64,000 bases of DNA from Methyloversatilis universalis FAM5 (GCF_000214035.2 NZ_AFHG01000057.1:186001-250000), one strand, 5' to 3'; numbered from the stretch's first letter, positions 25,233 through 43,523 are shown. Numbers and translations: made by a program. Notes: a model not told the origin generated them from the sequence alone.

Positions 25233-25256
25233 CAGGTGCCGCCCCGAGCCCCGAAG

Positions 25257-29657
<4,401 letters not shown>

Positions 29658-29658
29658 C

Positions 29659-33827
<4,169 letters not shown>

Positions 33828-33831
<4 letters not shown>

Positions 33832-34787
33832 CCGGTGGCCAGGCCGGCGGCGTGCGCCTGCCGGTCGGCATGGTAGCTGGAGCGCACCAGCGGGCCGCAG
33901 GCGGCGTGACTGAAGCCCATCGCGGTCGCCTCGCGCTCGAACATCGCAAAGGTGTCCGGATGCACGTAGCGCAGCACCGGCAGGTGGCCGCCGGAGGGCT
34001 GCAGGTACTGACCCAGCGTGAGCATCTGCACGTTGTGTGCGCGCATGTCGCGCATCACCTCGAGGATTTCCTCGTCGGTCTCGCCCAGCCCCAGCATCAG
34101 GCCGCTCTTGGTCGGCACCTCCGGGTGGCGGGCGCCGAACTGGCGCAGCAGTTCCAGCGAATGCGCGTAATCGGAGCCCGGCCGCGCCATCCTGTACAGC
34201 CGCGGCACGGTTTCCAGATTGTGGTTCATCACGTCGGGCGGCGCCGCGTCGAGGATGGACAGCGCGATGTCCAGCCGGCCGCGGAAGTCCGGCACCAGCA
34301 CCTCGATCTGCGTGCGCGGCGAATGTTCGCGCACCGCACGGATGCAGTCGACGAAGTGCTGCGCGCCGCCGTCGCGCAGGTCGTCGCGGTCCACGCTGGT
34401 GATCACCACGTAGTTCAGCTTCAGCGCGGCGATGGTTTTCGCCAGCTTCAGCGGCTCTTCGGTGTCCAGCGGGTCCGGGCGTCCGTGGCCGACGTCGCAG
34501 AACGGGCAGCGGCGGGTGCACTTGTCACCCATGATCATGAAGGTGGCGGTGCCGCCGCCGAAGCACTCGCCGATGTTCGGACAGCTCGCTTCCTCGCACA
34601 CCGTGTGCAGGCCGTGCTCGCGCAGGATCTGCTTGATCTCGCCGAAACGGCTGTCGTGGCGCGCGGCGCGCACCCGTATCCACTCCGGCTTGCGCAGGGT
34701 TTCGGCCGGTACCACCTTGATCGGGATGCGGGCGGTCTTCTGCGAGCCTTTCTGTTTTTCGGTCGGGTCGTAGGCGGTGTCGCTCAT
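33828..34787 (-). CDS. lipA: Lipoyl synthase
   Basis: 319 aa radical-SAM enzyme that inserts two sulfur atoms into protein-bound octanoyl groups. The N-terminal auxiliary cluster is [12 protein letters not shown] (CX4CX5C) and the SAM cluster is [13 protein letters not shown] (preceded by CTR, CX3CX2C). [14 protein letters not shown] and [18 protein letters not shown] are typical. It follows lipB on the same strand, so attachment and sulfur insertion are cotranscribed. Its TAG shares bases with the stop of the convergent hybrid kinase. Confidence 0.97.
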
Positions 34788-34799
34788 GGCGGAGGGTAC

Positions 34800-35420
34800 C
34801 TATGCGTAAAGGGCGCGCTGTAGCGCGTCGGTCAGTTGCCGGCAGATCGCCTCCGGTGGGAGGTCGATGCCGAGATCGCGCGTCTGTGTGACGCGCAGCC
34901 CACTGTAACCGCAGGGGTTGATCGCGGTAAACGGGGTGAGGTCCATATCGACGTTCAGCGAAACGCCGTGGTAGGTCCGGCCGTTGCGGATGCGCAGGCC
35001 GAGCGCGGAAATCTTGGCTTCGTCGTCGCCGTGGCCGACATAGACGCCGGGGGCGCCGGCCCGCCGCTGCGACGCGACGCCGTGTGTGGCGAGCAGGTCG
35101 ATCACCGCCTGTTCGATGCTGTTTACCATTTCGCGCACGCCGAGGCCGGCGCGCTTGAGATCGACCAGGGTGTAGATGACCACCTGGCCCGGGCCGTGAT
35201 AGGTCACCTGGCCGCCGCGGTCGCTGTCGACCACCGGCACGCCGACCTCGCGCAGCAGGTGTTCGCGCTTGCCGGCCAGGCCCAGCGTGAATACCGGCGG
35301 GTGCTCGACCTGCCAGAACTCGTCCTGGGTGTTGGGACCACGCGCCGCGGTGAAGGCCTGCATGTCCTGCCAGACCGGCGTGTAGTCCACCCGGCCCAGC
35401 GCGCGGACGACGGCGGTCAC
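34800..35420 (-). CDS. lipB: Octanoyltransferase
   Basis: 206 aa. LipB moves octanoate from acyl-ACP to lipoyl domains. Signature segments are [20 protein letters not shown] (the RGGxxTxHGPGQ motif), [20 protein letters not shown] with the catalytic Lys, and [20 protein letters not shown] with the catalytic Cys. The start is GTG 35420, overlapping the stop of the DUF493 gene by 4 bp (GTGA), so the genes are coupled. lipA follows 12 bp after its stop. Confidence 0.96.
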   Translation of the reverse strand: MTAVVRALGRVDYTPVWQDMQAFTAARGPNTQDEFWQVEHPPVFTLGLAGKREHLLREVGVPVVDSDRGGQVTYHGPGQVVIYTLVDLKRAGLGVREMVNSIEQAVIDLLATHGVASQRRAGAPGVYVGHGDDEAKISALGLRIRNGRTYHGVSLNVDMDLTPFTAINPCGYSGLRVTQTRDLGIDLPPEAICRQLTDALQRALYA

Positions 35421-35713
35421 AGGACGACCTTCACCATCGGGTGGGCGCTCAGTTCCATGTAGAGCGCATCCAGCTGCGCCTTCGACGTCGCGCGTATGGT
35501 GGCGGTGAGGCCGATGTAGCGGCCACCGGACGAGGGGCGCATGCCCAGCGTGGCCGGGTCGAAGTCGGGCGCGTGGCGCAGCACCACCTCGACCACCACC
35601 TGGGCGAAATCGTCATGCCGCTCGCCCATGATCTTGAGCGGGAAGTCGGTCGGGAACTCGAGCAGCGTGTCCGCGCGTGACGCGGGCGGCGTTCCGGACG
35701 GTGCATCGGTCAT
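35417..35713 (-). CDS. DUF493 family protein (YbeD-like)
   Basis: 98 aa from ATG 35713, which has GAGGA about 8 bp upstream; a TTG at 35728 would overlap dacA and is less likely. [20 protein letters not shown] and [20 protein letters not shown] match the DUF493/YbeD family, a ferredoxin-like (ACT-like) fold. It commonly lies between dacA and lipB in proteobacteria, as here. Precise function is unknown; a regulatory role in lipoate or envelope metabolism is only a suggestion. Confidence 0.92.
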   Translation of the reverse strand: MTDAPSGTPPASRADTLLEFPTDFPLKIMGERHDDFAQVVVEVVLRHAPDFDPATLGMRPSSGGRYIGLTATIRATSKAQLDALYMELSAHPMVKVVL

Positions 35714-35724
35714 GTCTGTCGTCC

Positions 35725-36861
35725 TCAAATGCCGAACCAGAGCCGGATCGTGTCCCAGATGCGGCGGAAGAAGCCGCCTTCCTCGACCGCCACCTTGGCC
35801 ACCAGCGGGTATTCGCCCGCCGGCTTGCCGTCGATGGCGACCTTGAGCGTACCCAGTTTCTGGCCGGCGGCGACCGGGGCGATGACCGGCTTGTCGACGA
35901 TGATTTCCCGGGTGACCTTGCCGGCCTGGCCGCGCGGCACGGTCACCACCGCGTCGTGCGCCGGACCGACCTGCACGCTGGCCGCGGCGCCCTTATAGAC
36001 CGCAGGCGTTTCCAGTACTTCCTCGGCCAGCGCCAGGCGTGCGTTTTCCCAGGCGTTGTAGCCGTAGTTCAGCAGCGTGGCCGACGACTCGATGCGACCC
36101 TTCTCGTTCGGCGCGCCCAGCAGCACCGACACGATGCGGCGGCCGTCGCGCCTGGCCGAGGACACCAGGCACCAGCCGGCGGCGTCGGTGTGGCCGGTCT
36201 TCATGCCGTCCACGCTGCGGTCCATGGTCAGCAGCCGGTTGCGGTTGCCCTGCTTGATCCCGTTGTAGGTGTAGTCCAGCGTCGAGTACAGCGGGTAGTA
36301 CTCGGGGAAATCGGTGATCAGCGCGCGCGCCAGGATGGCGAGGTCGCGGGCGGTCGTGTAGTGGCCGTCCTCGGTCAGGCCGGTCGAGTTGCGGTACTGC
36401 GTGCCGGCCATGCCCAGGCGCTTGGCCTCGGCATTCATCATCTGCGCGAAGGCCGCTTCCGACCCGGCGATGGCTTCGGCCAGCGCGACGCAGGCGTCGT
36501 TGCCGGACTGGATGATCATGCCGCGGATCAGTTCATCGACCGTGACCGGCTTGTCGGGGGCGATGAACATCTTCGAGCCGCCGGTCTTCCAGGCCGCGAC
36601 GCTGACCGGCACGGTCTGGTTGGCCTTGAGCTGACCGTTCTTCAGCGACTTGAAGGTCAGGTAGGCGGTCATCAGCTTGGTCAGCGAGGCCGGTTCGACC
36701 TTCTCGTCGGGGCGCGACTGCGCCAGCACGGCGCCGGATTCGTGATCGATCAGCAGCCAGGCCCGGGCGTCGGGCTGTGGCGGCGGAATCAGGTCGGCGG
36801 AAGCGGTGAGCGGGAGGAGGGCGGACACGAGAAGCGCGGTGCAGCGCAACAGCTTGAGCAT
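35725..36861 (-). CDS. dacA: D-alanyl-D-alanine carboxypeptidase (PBP5/6 type)
   Basis: 378 aa from ATG 36861, directly followed by the signal peptide (MLKLLRCTALLVSALLPLTA, cleavage before DLIPPP). The penicillin-binding motifs are in order: EPASLTKLMTAYL (SxxK), IIQSGNDACVALAE (SxN) and SVDGMKTGHTDAAGW (KTG). A C-terminal PBP5 domain and a terminal amphipathic helix (GFFRRIWDTIRLWFGI) anchor it to the outer face of the inner membrane. It trims the terminal D-Ala of peptidoglycan pentapeptides. It is the first gene of the dacA-DUF493-lipB-lipA run. Confidence 0.95.
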   Translation of the reverse strand: MLKLLRCTALLVSALLPLTASADLIPPPQPDARAWLLIDHESGAVLAQSRPDEKVEPASLTKLMTAYLTFKSLKNGQLKANQTVPVSVAAWKTGGSKMFIAPDKPVTVDELIRGMIIQSGNDACVALAEAIAGSEAAFAQMMNAEAKRLGMAGTQYRNSTGLTEDGHYTTARDLAILARALITDFPEYYPLYSTLDYTYNGIKQGNRNRLLTMDRSVDGMKTGHTDAAGWCLVSSARRDGRRIVSVLLGAPNEKGRIESSATLLNYGYNAWENARLALAEEVLETPAVYKGAAASVQVGPAHDAVVTVPRGQAGKVTREIIVDKPVIAPVAAGQKLGTLKVAIDGKPAGEYPLVAKVAVEEGGFFRRIWDTIRLWFGI

Positions 36862-37077
36862 GGATTCGGGGCTTCGGTCGGACAAACGGGAAAGGCCCTG
36901 CCACGAGGGGCAGACGGTGAAGCGCGACAGTCTACCAAAGCGCGGCCAGCTGCCGGCATGGAAGCTGCTTCCGGATGTATCGGGCAGCTCCGTCGTCCTG
37001 TTTCATCTTGCAGCGCAGCGGGGTTCGGTGTTCTCATTAACGGAACTTAATTCCTGTGCGCCCTCTCCGACGGCCCG

Positions 37078-37401
37078 ATGAGTATTGCGCGTATCGCCCT
37101 GTTGATCGGCACGCTGGTGCTGGCCCTGACCACTTTCGGGGTCGGGCAGGACGCGTTCGCGCATGCACCGGAACAGTGCGTACGCTGTACCGTGGCCGAG
37201 TCGCCGGACGACGTGCCGACCGATGTCTATGGTGCGCTCATGTACCGGCTGGATCTGGCGGGCGACCCGCCGGATTCTTTCGTCGCGGACGTGATGCGTC
37301 CCGACGGACGCGAAGCGCGGCCGGTGCACGTGTCCCTCATTCCCTTGCTGCTCGAGCCGGAACCGGCGCGGGTACCGCTCAGGCCGCCCAGACTGGCCTG
37401 A
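37078..37401 (+). CDS. Small periplasmic protein preceding the czc-type operon
   Basis: 107 aa. An N-terminal signal-like helix (IARIALLIGTLVLALTTFG) leads to an HAPEQCVRCTVAE segment with a CxxC and a nearby His that could bind metal. The rest is acidic and proline-rich at the end. The position just upstream of czcC parallels czcI in Cupriavidus, a small periplasmic modulator, but I see no clear sequence match, so identity is not claimed. Confidence 0.55.
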   Translation: MSIARIALLIGTLVLALTTFGVGQDAFAHAPEQCVRCTVAESPDDVPTDVYGALMYRLDLAGDPPDSFVADVMRPDGREARPVHVSLIPLLLEPEPARVPLRPPRLA

Positions 37402-37518
37402 AGCCGCCGCCGGCCGTCCGCGCCGGCGGTCAGCAGTCCGCACGTCCCGTCGTGACACCGGCTTCACAGCCGGTGCGCGCGCGTGCATGTTTCGTTCATC
37501 CCGTCAGGGCACACACCC

Positions 37519-38742
37519 ATGAAAAAAACAGCCATTGCCCTCATGGCCGCAATCGGCCTGTGTACGCACGCAGCAGGGGCTGCCGAGCGCTACACGCTGG
37601 ACCAGCTGAAGTCGCTGGCTCTGCAGTCCAACGCCTCGCTCGGCGCCGCGCGTGCCGACATCGATGTCAGCCGCGCCGACACGCTTACGGCGCGCGCCTA
37701 CCCCAACCCGGAGCTCGAGGTGAGCGGCGGTGACCGCAGCGCGCGCGGCCCCGGTCTCGCGCCGGGTTCGCTCGGCTCGATCACCGTCACCCAGCGTTTC
37801 GACTATCCGTCGCAGCGTGACGCCCGCCTGCGGGTGGCCGAAGCCGGCGTGCTGTCCGCACAGTCTGGCGCCCTGTCCTACGAGGTCGATCTGCTTGCGC
37901 GGCTCAAGCAGGCCTTTTACGCGGTCATCCGCCACCAGAGCGAACTGCGCGCGGCGCGCGAGGACCTCGAACTGGCGCGCGCCATCCGCAACCGGGTGGA
38001 AGTGCGGGTCAATACCGGCGAGGCGCCGCGCTACGAACTGATCAAGGCCGACACCGAACTGCTCAACGCGCAGAAGAACGCCGATTCGGCGGAACTGCGC
38101 ATCGCCCAGGCCAAGGCCCGTCTGCGTGCGCTGACCGGCGGTGCGCTGCCGATGGACTACGAGCTCGACGGCGCGCTGGCCAGCGAGGTGGCGCTGCCGC
38201 CGCTGGCGCAGATGCGCGAGGACATGCTGTCGCGCAATCCGGACATCGCCCGCCTGCGCGCCGAAATCGACCGCGCGAACCAGCAGCTCGAACTGGAAAG
38301 GCTGCGCCGCATGCCCGACCTGTCGTTCAAGCTGGGCCACGACCGCGACCCGGAATACGACGCCAACCGCATCGGTGTGGCGGTCACCGTGCCGCTGTTC
38401 GACCGTCGCCAGGGGCCGATCGCCCAGGCCAGCGCCCAGGCCGAACGCAACCGGATGGCGCTCGAAGGCCGCGTGTTCGAGCTGGAACGCCAGCTGGACG
38501 CCGCCTACCGCCAGTACGAACTGTCGCGCACCCAGGTGGTGGCGCTGGAAAGCGGCATCCTGCGTGAAGCCGAGGCGGCGCTGAAGGTGGCCGAGGCGGC
38601 CTACAAGTTCGGCGAACGCGGCATTCTCGATTTCCTCGATGCGCAGCGCGTGTTCCGCGCCGCGCGCAACGAACTCATCAGCGCACGTTACGAGCTGATC
38701 AACGCAGTCGCCGAGATCGAGCGACTGGGCGCCGTGCGCTGA
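37519..38742 (+). CDS. czcC: TolC/CzcC-family outer membrane efflux protein
   Basis: 407 aa from ATG 37519, followed by a signal peptide (MKKTAIALMAAIGLCTHAAG). The two long coiled-coil repeats of the outer membrane factor family are visible, including LARLKQAFYAVIRHQSELRA and, in the second half, AEAALKVAEAAYKFGERGIL with DFLDAQRVFRAARNELI. It forms the outer duct of a tripartite pump with the next two genes. The gene symbol is used in the family sense; the exact metal is not known. Confidence 0.88.
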   Translation: MKKTAIALMAAIGLCTHAAGAAERYTLDQLKSLALQSNASLGAARADIDVSRADTLTARAYPNPELEVSGGDRSARGPGLAPGSLGSITVTQRFDYPSQRDARLRVAEAGVLSAQSGALSYEVDLLARLKQAFYAVIRHQSELRAAREDLELARAIRNRVEVRVNTGEAPRYELIKADTELLNAQKNADSAELRIAQAKARLRALTGGALPMDYELDGALASEVALPPLAQMREDMLSRNPDIARLRAEIDRANQQLELERLRRMPDLSFKLGHDRDPEYDANRIGVAVTVPLFDRRQGPIAQASAQAERNRMALEGRVFELERQLDAAYRQYELSRTQVVALESGILREAEAALKVAEAAYKFGERGILDFLDAQRVFRAARNELISARYELINAVAEIERLGAVR

Positions 38743-38785
38743 CGCCGGCGGCACGCACATTCACCCCATTCAGACAGTCCACACC

Positions 38786-39943
38786 ATGAAACTGACCCAA
38801 CGTCCCCTGCTGTGTGCCGGCCTGCTCGGCGCCGCCCTCGTGCTCACCGCGTGCTCCGGCGAGGCCGACAAGGCCGCGCCGGCCAAGGTTGAAGCGCCGG
38901 CCGACCCCAATCTGGTCAAGGCCGGCGACAACCTCGGCAACATCATCAAGCTCGGCACCGTCGCCAAGGTCGAACTGTCGGACACGCTGCGCGTGGCCGG
39001 CCAGGTCGATTTCGACGAACAGCGCGTCACCCGCATCGGCGCCACCGTGACCGGTCGCGTGACCGAACTGCAGGCCACGCTCGGCCAGCAGGTGAAAACC
39101 GGCGATACGCTGGCGGTGCTCAACAGTACCGAACTGGGCGCGGCCCAGCTCGCCTACATGAAGGCGCGCGCCCAGGCCCAGCTGAACGAACGCAATGTCG
39201 AGCGGGCGCAGCAGCTGTTTGCGGCGGACGTGATCGGCAGTGCCGAACTGCAGCGCCGCGAGAGCGAACTGTCAATTTCCCGCGCCGAACAGCGCGCCGC
39301 GGCCGATCAGCTGCGGGTGCTTGGCGTGTCGGCGAAGTCGCTGGAGAAGCTGTCGTCCAACGGCACCATCAATTCGGTGTCGCCGGTGGTGGCCACCATG
39401 GCCGGCACCGTGGTCGAGCGCCGGGTGACCCAGGGCCAGGTGGTGCAGCCCAGCGAAATCATGTTCTCGGTGGCCGACCTGTCGCGCGTCTGGGTGGTGG
39501 CGGAAGTGCCGGAACAGCAGGCAGCCGCGGTGCGTCCGGGCCAGAGCATCCAGGTCGAGATTCCGGCGCTGGGCCAGCAGCTCACCGCCAAGCTCATCTT
39601 CATCGCCGACACCGTCAATCCGGCCACCCGCACGGTCATGGTGCGCAGCGAGATCGACAACAGCGACCGCGCGCTCAAGCCGGCCATGCTGGCGACCGTG
39701 CTGATCGAGGGCCGGCCTACCGCGCGGCTTGCGGTGCCGGCGCCTGCGGTGGTGCGCGAGAACAACAAGGACTACGTGTTCGTCGAGGTCGGTCCGCAGC
39801 AGTTCAAGCTGACCGAGGTCGCGCTGGCTTCGGCCATCGGCGACATGCGGCCGGTGCTGGGCGGTGTGGCCGAAGGCACGAAGGTGGTGGTCGACGGCGC
39901 CTTTCATCTGAACAACGAGCGCAAGCGCAAGGAACTCGAATGA
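38786..39943 (+). CDS. czcB: RND efflux periplasmic adaptor, CzcB type (lipoprotein)
   Basis: 385 aa. A lipobox (LVLTAC) at the end of the signal sequence indicates a lipid-anchored membrane fusion protein. The adaptor pattern is clear: VTGRVTELQATLGQQVKTGD (barrel-sandwich half), a helical hairpin at about 120-170, AGTVVERRVTQGQVVQPSEI, then the beta-barrel segment WVVAEVPEQQAAAVRPGQSI. It bridges CzcC and CzcA. No His-rich metal-binding N-domain is present, unlike Cupriavidus CzcB. Confidence 0.9.
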   Translation: MKLTQRPLLCAGLLGAALVLTACSGEADKAAPAKVEAPADPNLVKAGDNLGNIIKLGTVAKVELSDTLRVAGQVDFDEQRVTRIGATVTGRVTELQATLGQQVKTGDTLAVLNSTELGAAQLAYMKARAQAQLNERNVERAQQLFAADVIGSAELQRRESELSISRAEQRAAADQLRVLGVSAKSLEKLSSNGTINSVSPVVATMAGTVVERRVTQGQVVQPSEIMFSVADLSRVWVVAEVPEQQAAAVRPGQSIQVEIPALGQQLTAKLIFIADTVNPATRTVMVRSEIDNSDRALKPAMLATVLIEGRPTARLAVPAPAVVRENNKDYVFVEVGPQQFKLTEVALASAIGDMRPVLGGVAEGTKVVVDGAFHLNNERKRKELE

Positions 39944-39982
39944 GTGCCCTCGCCCCTGCCCAACGGATGAACTGGAGACGCC

Positions 39983-42900
39983 ATGATTGAATCCCTCGTG
40001 CGCGGGGCGCTCAAGCAGCGCCTCGTCCTCGTCGTCGTCGCGCTGTGTCTGCTGGCCTTCGGCCTGGATGCGGCGCGCAAGCTGTCGGTGGATGCCTTCC
40101 CCGACGTGACCAACGTTCAGGTGCAGATCGCCACCGACGCCACCGGCCGTTCGCCGGAAGAGGTGGAGCGCTTCATCACGGTGCCGATCGAGATCGGCAT
40201 GACCGGCCTGCCCGGGCTGGTCGAGATGCGCTCGCTGAACAAGCCCGGCCTGTCGCTGATCACGCTGGTATTCACCGACAAGACCGACGTCTATTTCGCG
40301 CGCCAACTGGTGATGGAGCGCCTGCTCGAAGTGCGCGACCGCATGCCGCAGGGTGTGGTGCCGGTGCTGGGGCCGGTGTCTACCGGCCTTGGCGAGGTCT
40401 ACCAGTACACGCTGGTGCGCCCGGATGACGGCGAACGCGAACTGACCCAGCAGGAGCTGACCGAGCGCCGCACCATCCAGGACTGGGTGGTGCGTCCGCT
40501 GCTGCGTTCGACCAAGGGCGTGGCGGAAATCAACTCGCAGGGCGGCTACCAGAAGCAGTACAAGGTGCTGGTCAATCCGGACCGCCTGCGTCACTACCAT
40601 CTGACGGTGAAGGACGTGTACGAGGCGCTGGCGCGCAACAACGCCAACGCAGGCGGCGGCGTGCTGCCGCAGAACGCCGAGCAGTACCTGATCCGTGGTG
40701 TCGGCCTGGTGAAAAACCTGGATGACATCCGCCTCATCGTGGTGAAGGAGATCGACGGTACGCCGGTCTATATCCGCGACGTGGCCGAGGTGGCCTTCGG
40801 TCACGCGGTGCGGGTCGGTGCGGTGGTGAAGAACGGCACCACCGAAGCGGTCGGCGGCGTGGTGATGATGATGGCGGGCGGCAATGCCAAGGCGGTGGTG
40901 TCGGACATCAAGAGGAAGGTGGCCGAGATCAACGACAACAACATGCTGCCCGGCGGCCTGAAGATTGAGGCCTACTACGACCGCTCGGAACTGGTCGACG
41001 CCGCGCTGGCCACTGTGATCAAGGTGCTGATCGAAGGCGTCATCTTCGTCGTCATCGTGCTCTACCTCTTCCTCGGCGACCTGCGGTCGTCGGTCATCGT
41101 GATTGCCACGCTGGTCATCACGCCGCTGGTCACCTTCATGTTCATGAACCAGATCGGTCTGTCCGCCAACCTGATGTCGCTGGGCGGTCTGGCCATCGCC
41201 ATCGGCCTGATGGTGGATGGTTCGGTGGTGGTGGTGGAGAACGCCTTCGAGCGTCTGGGTCACGCGCAGGAGGAGGGTGCGAGCCGCATCCGCATCATCC
41301 TGTCCGCGGTGATGGAAGTGGCGACGCCGGTCATCTTCGGTATCGGCATCATCATCCTGGTGTTCCTGCCGCTGATGACGCTGCAGGGCATGGAAGGCAA
41401 GATGTTCGCGCCGCTGGCCTACACCATCGCCATCGCGCTCGGCGTGTCGCTGGTGCTGTCGCTCACGCTGACGCCGGTGCTGTGTTCCTACATGCTCAAG
41501 GGCGGTGCCGATCATGACACCTGGCTTATCCGCATGCTGAAGAAGCCCTACGTGCCGATGCTGGAGTGGGCGGTGAAGAACACCAGGAAGACGGTGGCGC
41601 TGGCCGTCGGCGCCTTCGTCGGTGCCGTCCTGCTGCTGCCCTTCCTCGGTACCGCCTTCATTCCGGAAATGAAGGAAGGTTCGGTGGTGCCGGCGATGGA
41701 CCGGGTGCCCAACATTTCGCTGCAGGAATCGCTGCGCATGGAGCGCGAGGCGATGCGGCTGGTGATGGAGGTGCCGGGCGTGAAATCGGCGGTGTCCGGC
41801 GTCGGCCGCGGCGAATCGCCGGCCGACCCGCAGTCGCAGAACGAGTCCACCCCCATCGTGTCGCTGAAGCCGCGAGACGAGTGGCCGGAGGGCTGGACCC
41901 AGGAAACCATCCAGGAACAGATCCGCGAGAAACTGAAGGCGCTGCCTGGCGTCAACATCATCATGGCGCAGCCGATTTCCGACCGCGTCGACGAAATGGT
42001 GACCGGGGTGCGGGCTGACGTCGCGGTGAAGATTTTCGGTGACGACCTCGATCTGCTGAAGGCCAAGGCGGACGAGATCGCGCGGGTGGCGCGCGCGGTG
42101 CCCGGCGCGAGCGAAATCAAGATCGAGCGGGTGACCGGCCAGCAGTACCTGACGGTGGAAATCGACCGCCCGACCATCGCCCGCTACGGCCTGAACGTCG
42201 GCGACGTGAACGACCTGATCGAAGCCGCCATCGGCGGACGTCAGGTGACCGACGTGTTCGAGGGCGAGCGCCGTTTTGCCGCGGTGGTGCGCCTGCCCGA
42301 GCGCTTCCGCGACAACATCGAGGCCATCCGCAACATGCTGGTGCCAACGCCGGATGGCGCGGGCATTCCGCTGTCCAGCCTGGCCACCATCGACGTGCGC
42401 GACGGTCCGGCGCAGATTTCGCGCGAGACCGGCAAGCGCCGCATCGTGATCGGCATCAACGTGGCCAATCGCGACCTCGGCGGTTTCGTGGCCGAACTGC
42501 AGCAGAAGGTGAAGGCGCAGGTGCAGCTGCCCGAGGCTTACTACTTCGAGTGGGGCGGCCAGTTCCAGAACATGGAGCGCGCGCTCGGCCACCTGTCCAT
42601 CATCGTGCCGATCACCATCGCGGCCATCTTCTTCCTGCTGTTCCTGCTGTTCGGCTCGCTGCGTTTCGCGACCCTCATCATCACCGTGCTGCCGTTCGCG
42701 TCCATCGGTGGCGTGATCGGCCTGTTCGTCAGCGGCGAATACCTGTCGGTGCCGGCGTCGGTGGGCTTCATCGCGCTGTGGGGCATTGCCACGCTGAACG
42801 GCGTGGTGCTGGTGTCCTACATCCGCGGTCTGCGCAACGAGGGCATGGAGCTGATGCAGGCGGTGGTGCAGGGCGCGAAGATGCGTTTCCGCCCGGTCAT

Positions 42901-43084
42901 GATGACCGCCACCGTGGCGCTGCTGGGTCTGGTGCCTTTCCTGTTCGCGACCGGACCGGGCTCCGAAGTGCAGCGGCCGCTGGCCATCGTGGTGATCGGC
43001 GGCCTGATCACCTGCACGCTGCTGACGCTGGTGGTGGTGCCGGCGCTGTACACCTGGTTCGACGACAAGCCGTTCGAGGCCTGA
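39983..43084 (+). CDS. czcA: Heavy-metal RND efflux pump, CzcA/CusA family
   Basis: 1033 aa, a twelve-helix inner-membrane proton antiporter that expels metal ions from the periplasm or cytoplasm. The proton-relay helix is GGLAIAIGLMVDGSVVVVEN, and the start VRGALKQRLVLVVVALCLLA and DAFPDVTNVQVQI are typical of HME pumps. The relay helix differs from both Zn/Co/Cd CzcA and Cu/Ag CusA, so substrate is uncertain. It follows the adaptor gene by 39 bp and is followed by a P-II-like gene 28 bp downstream. Confidence 0.93.
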   Translation: MIESLVRGALKQRLVLVVVALCLLAFGLDAARKLSVDAFPDVTNVQVQIATDATGRSPEEVERFITVPIEIGMTGLPGLVEMRSLNKPGLSLITLVFTDKTDVYFARQLVMERLLEVRDRMPQGVVPVLGPVSTGLGEVYQYTLVRPDDGERELTQQELTERRTIQDWVVRPLLRSTKGVAEINSQGGYQKQYKVLVNPDRLRHYHLTVKDVYEALARNNANAGGGVLPQNAEQYLIRGVGLVKNLDDIRLIVVKEIDGTPVYIRDVAEVAFGHAVRVGAVVKNGTTEAVGGVVMMMAGGNAKAVVSDIKRKVAEINDNNMLPGGLKIEAYYDRSELVDAALATVIKVLIEGVIFVVIVLYLFLGDLRSSVIVIATLVITPLVTFMFMNQIGLSANLMSLGGLAIAIGLMVDGSVVVVENAFERLGHAQEEGASRIRIILSAVMEVATPVIFGIGIIILVFLPLMTLQGMEGKMFAPLAYTIAIALGVSLVLSLTLTPVLCSYMLKGGADHDTWLIRMLKKPYVPMLEWAVKNTRKTVALAVGAFVGAVLLLPFLGTAFIPEMKEGSVVPAMDRVPNISLQESLRMEREAMRLVMEVPGVKSAVSGVGRGESPADPQSQNESTPIVSLKPRDEWPEGWTQETIQEQIREKLKALPGVNIIMAQPISDRVDEMVTGVRADVAVKIFGDDLDLLKAKADEIARVARAVPGASEIKIERVTGQQYLTVEIDRPTIARYGLNVGDVNDLIEAAIGGRQVTDVFEGERRFAAVVRLPERFRDNIEAIRNMLVPTPDGAGIPLSSLATIDVRDGPAQISRETGKRRIVIGINVANRDLGGFVAELQQKVKAQVQLPEAYYFEWGGQFQNMERALGHLSIIVPITIAAIFFLLFLLFGSLRFATLIITVLPFASIGGVIGLFVSGEYLSVPASVGFIALWGIATLNGVVLVSYIRGLRNEGMELMQAVVQGAKMRFRPVMMTATVALLGLVPFLFATGPGSEVQRPLAIVVIGGLITCTLLTLVVVPALYTWFDDKPFEA

Positions 43085-43112
43085 GCGCCCAAGAGTTACT
43101 GGAGATCATGTC

Positions 43113-43451
43113 ATGAAGGAAATCCGCGCCATCATCCGGCCGAACAAGCTGCCCAAGCTGCGCACGGTGCTGCGCGAAATGCCGGGCTTTCCCGGCATGA
43201 GCGTCGCCAAGGTCGAGGGTTTCGGCGCACCGCGCACGCACGCGCCGCACAACATCAAGGAAGAGCTGACCGACTATTCGGCCAAGGTCCGCATCGAAAT
43301 CGTGTCGCCTGATGAACTGGTGGATGAAATCGTCCGCCGCATCATCAACGTGGCCTGCACCGGCCAGACCGGTGACGGTCTGGTGTGGGTAGTGCCGGTG
43401 GACCGGGCGGTGTTCATCAACAAGACGACCGTGGGTTCGCCGCACGGCTGA
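43113..43451 (+). CDS. P-II-like signalling protein linked to the metal pump
   Basis: 112 aa. The N-terminal strand KEIRAIIRPNKLPKLRTVL, GMSVAKVEGFG and the B-loop TGQTGDGLVWVVPVDRAV match the GlnB/GlnK fold. The T-loop (residues about 39-56, THAPHNIKEELTDYS) has no tyrosine at the uridylylation position, and no glnA or amtB is nearby. It therefore is not a standard nitrogen regulator. The place as last gene of the czcCBA operon, before a strong terminator, suggests it tunes pump activity by binding a nucleotide or metal (inference). Confidence 0.85.
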   Translation: MKEIRAIIRPNKLPKLRTVLREMPGFPGMSVAKVEGFGAPRTHAPHNIKEELTDYSAKVRIEIVSPDELVDEIVRRIINVACTGQTGDGLVWVVPVDRAVFINKTTVGSPHG

Positions 43452-43475
43452 AGCCGGCGACGCATCGTCCCTGCA

Positions 43476-43517
43476 GCCCCGCAGCGCGCCCGTCCGGGCG
43501 GCTGCGGGGCTTTTTTT
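43476..43517 (+). terminator. Rho-independent terminator of the czc-type operon
   Basis: GCCCCGCAGC (43476-43485) pairs with GCTGCGGGGC (43501-43510); a run of seven T follows at 43511-43517. It lies 24 bp after the P-II-like stop and closes the efflux operon. Confidence 0.92.
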
Positions 43518-43523
43518 CTGGTG

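Noticed and set aside
37404-37435. Hairpin (CCGCCGGC/GCCGGCGG) as terminator before czcC
   Set aside because: There is no T-run after the stem, and genes continue on the same strand; at most a folding element.
39272-42592. Long minus-strand open frame opposite czcB/czcA
   Set aside because: Low-complexity His/Asp/Arg translation; the RND pump on the plus strand explains the region.
43113-43451. Standard nitrogen regulator glnB/glnK
   Set aside because: The T-loop lacks the modifiable tyrosine, and no amtB or glnA is adjacent; the context is metal efflux.
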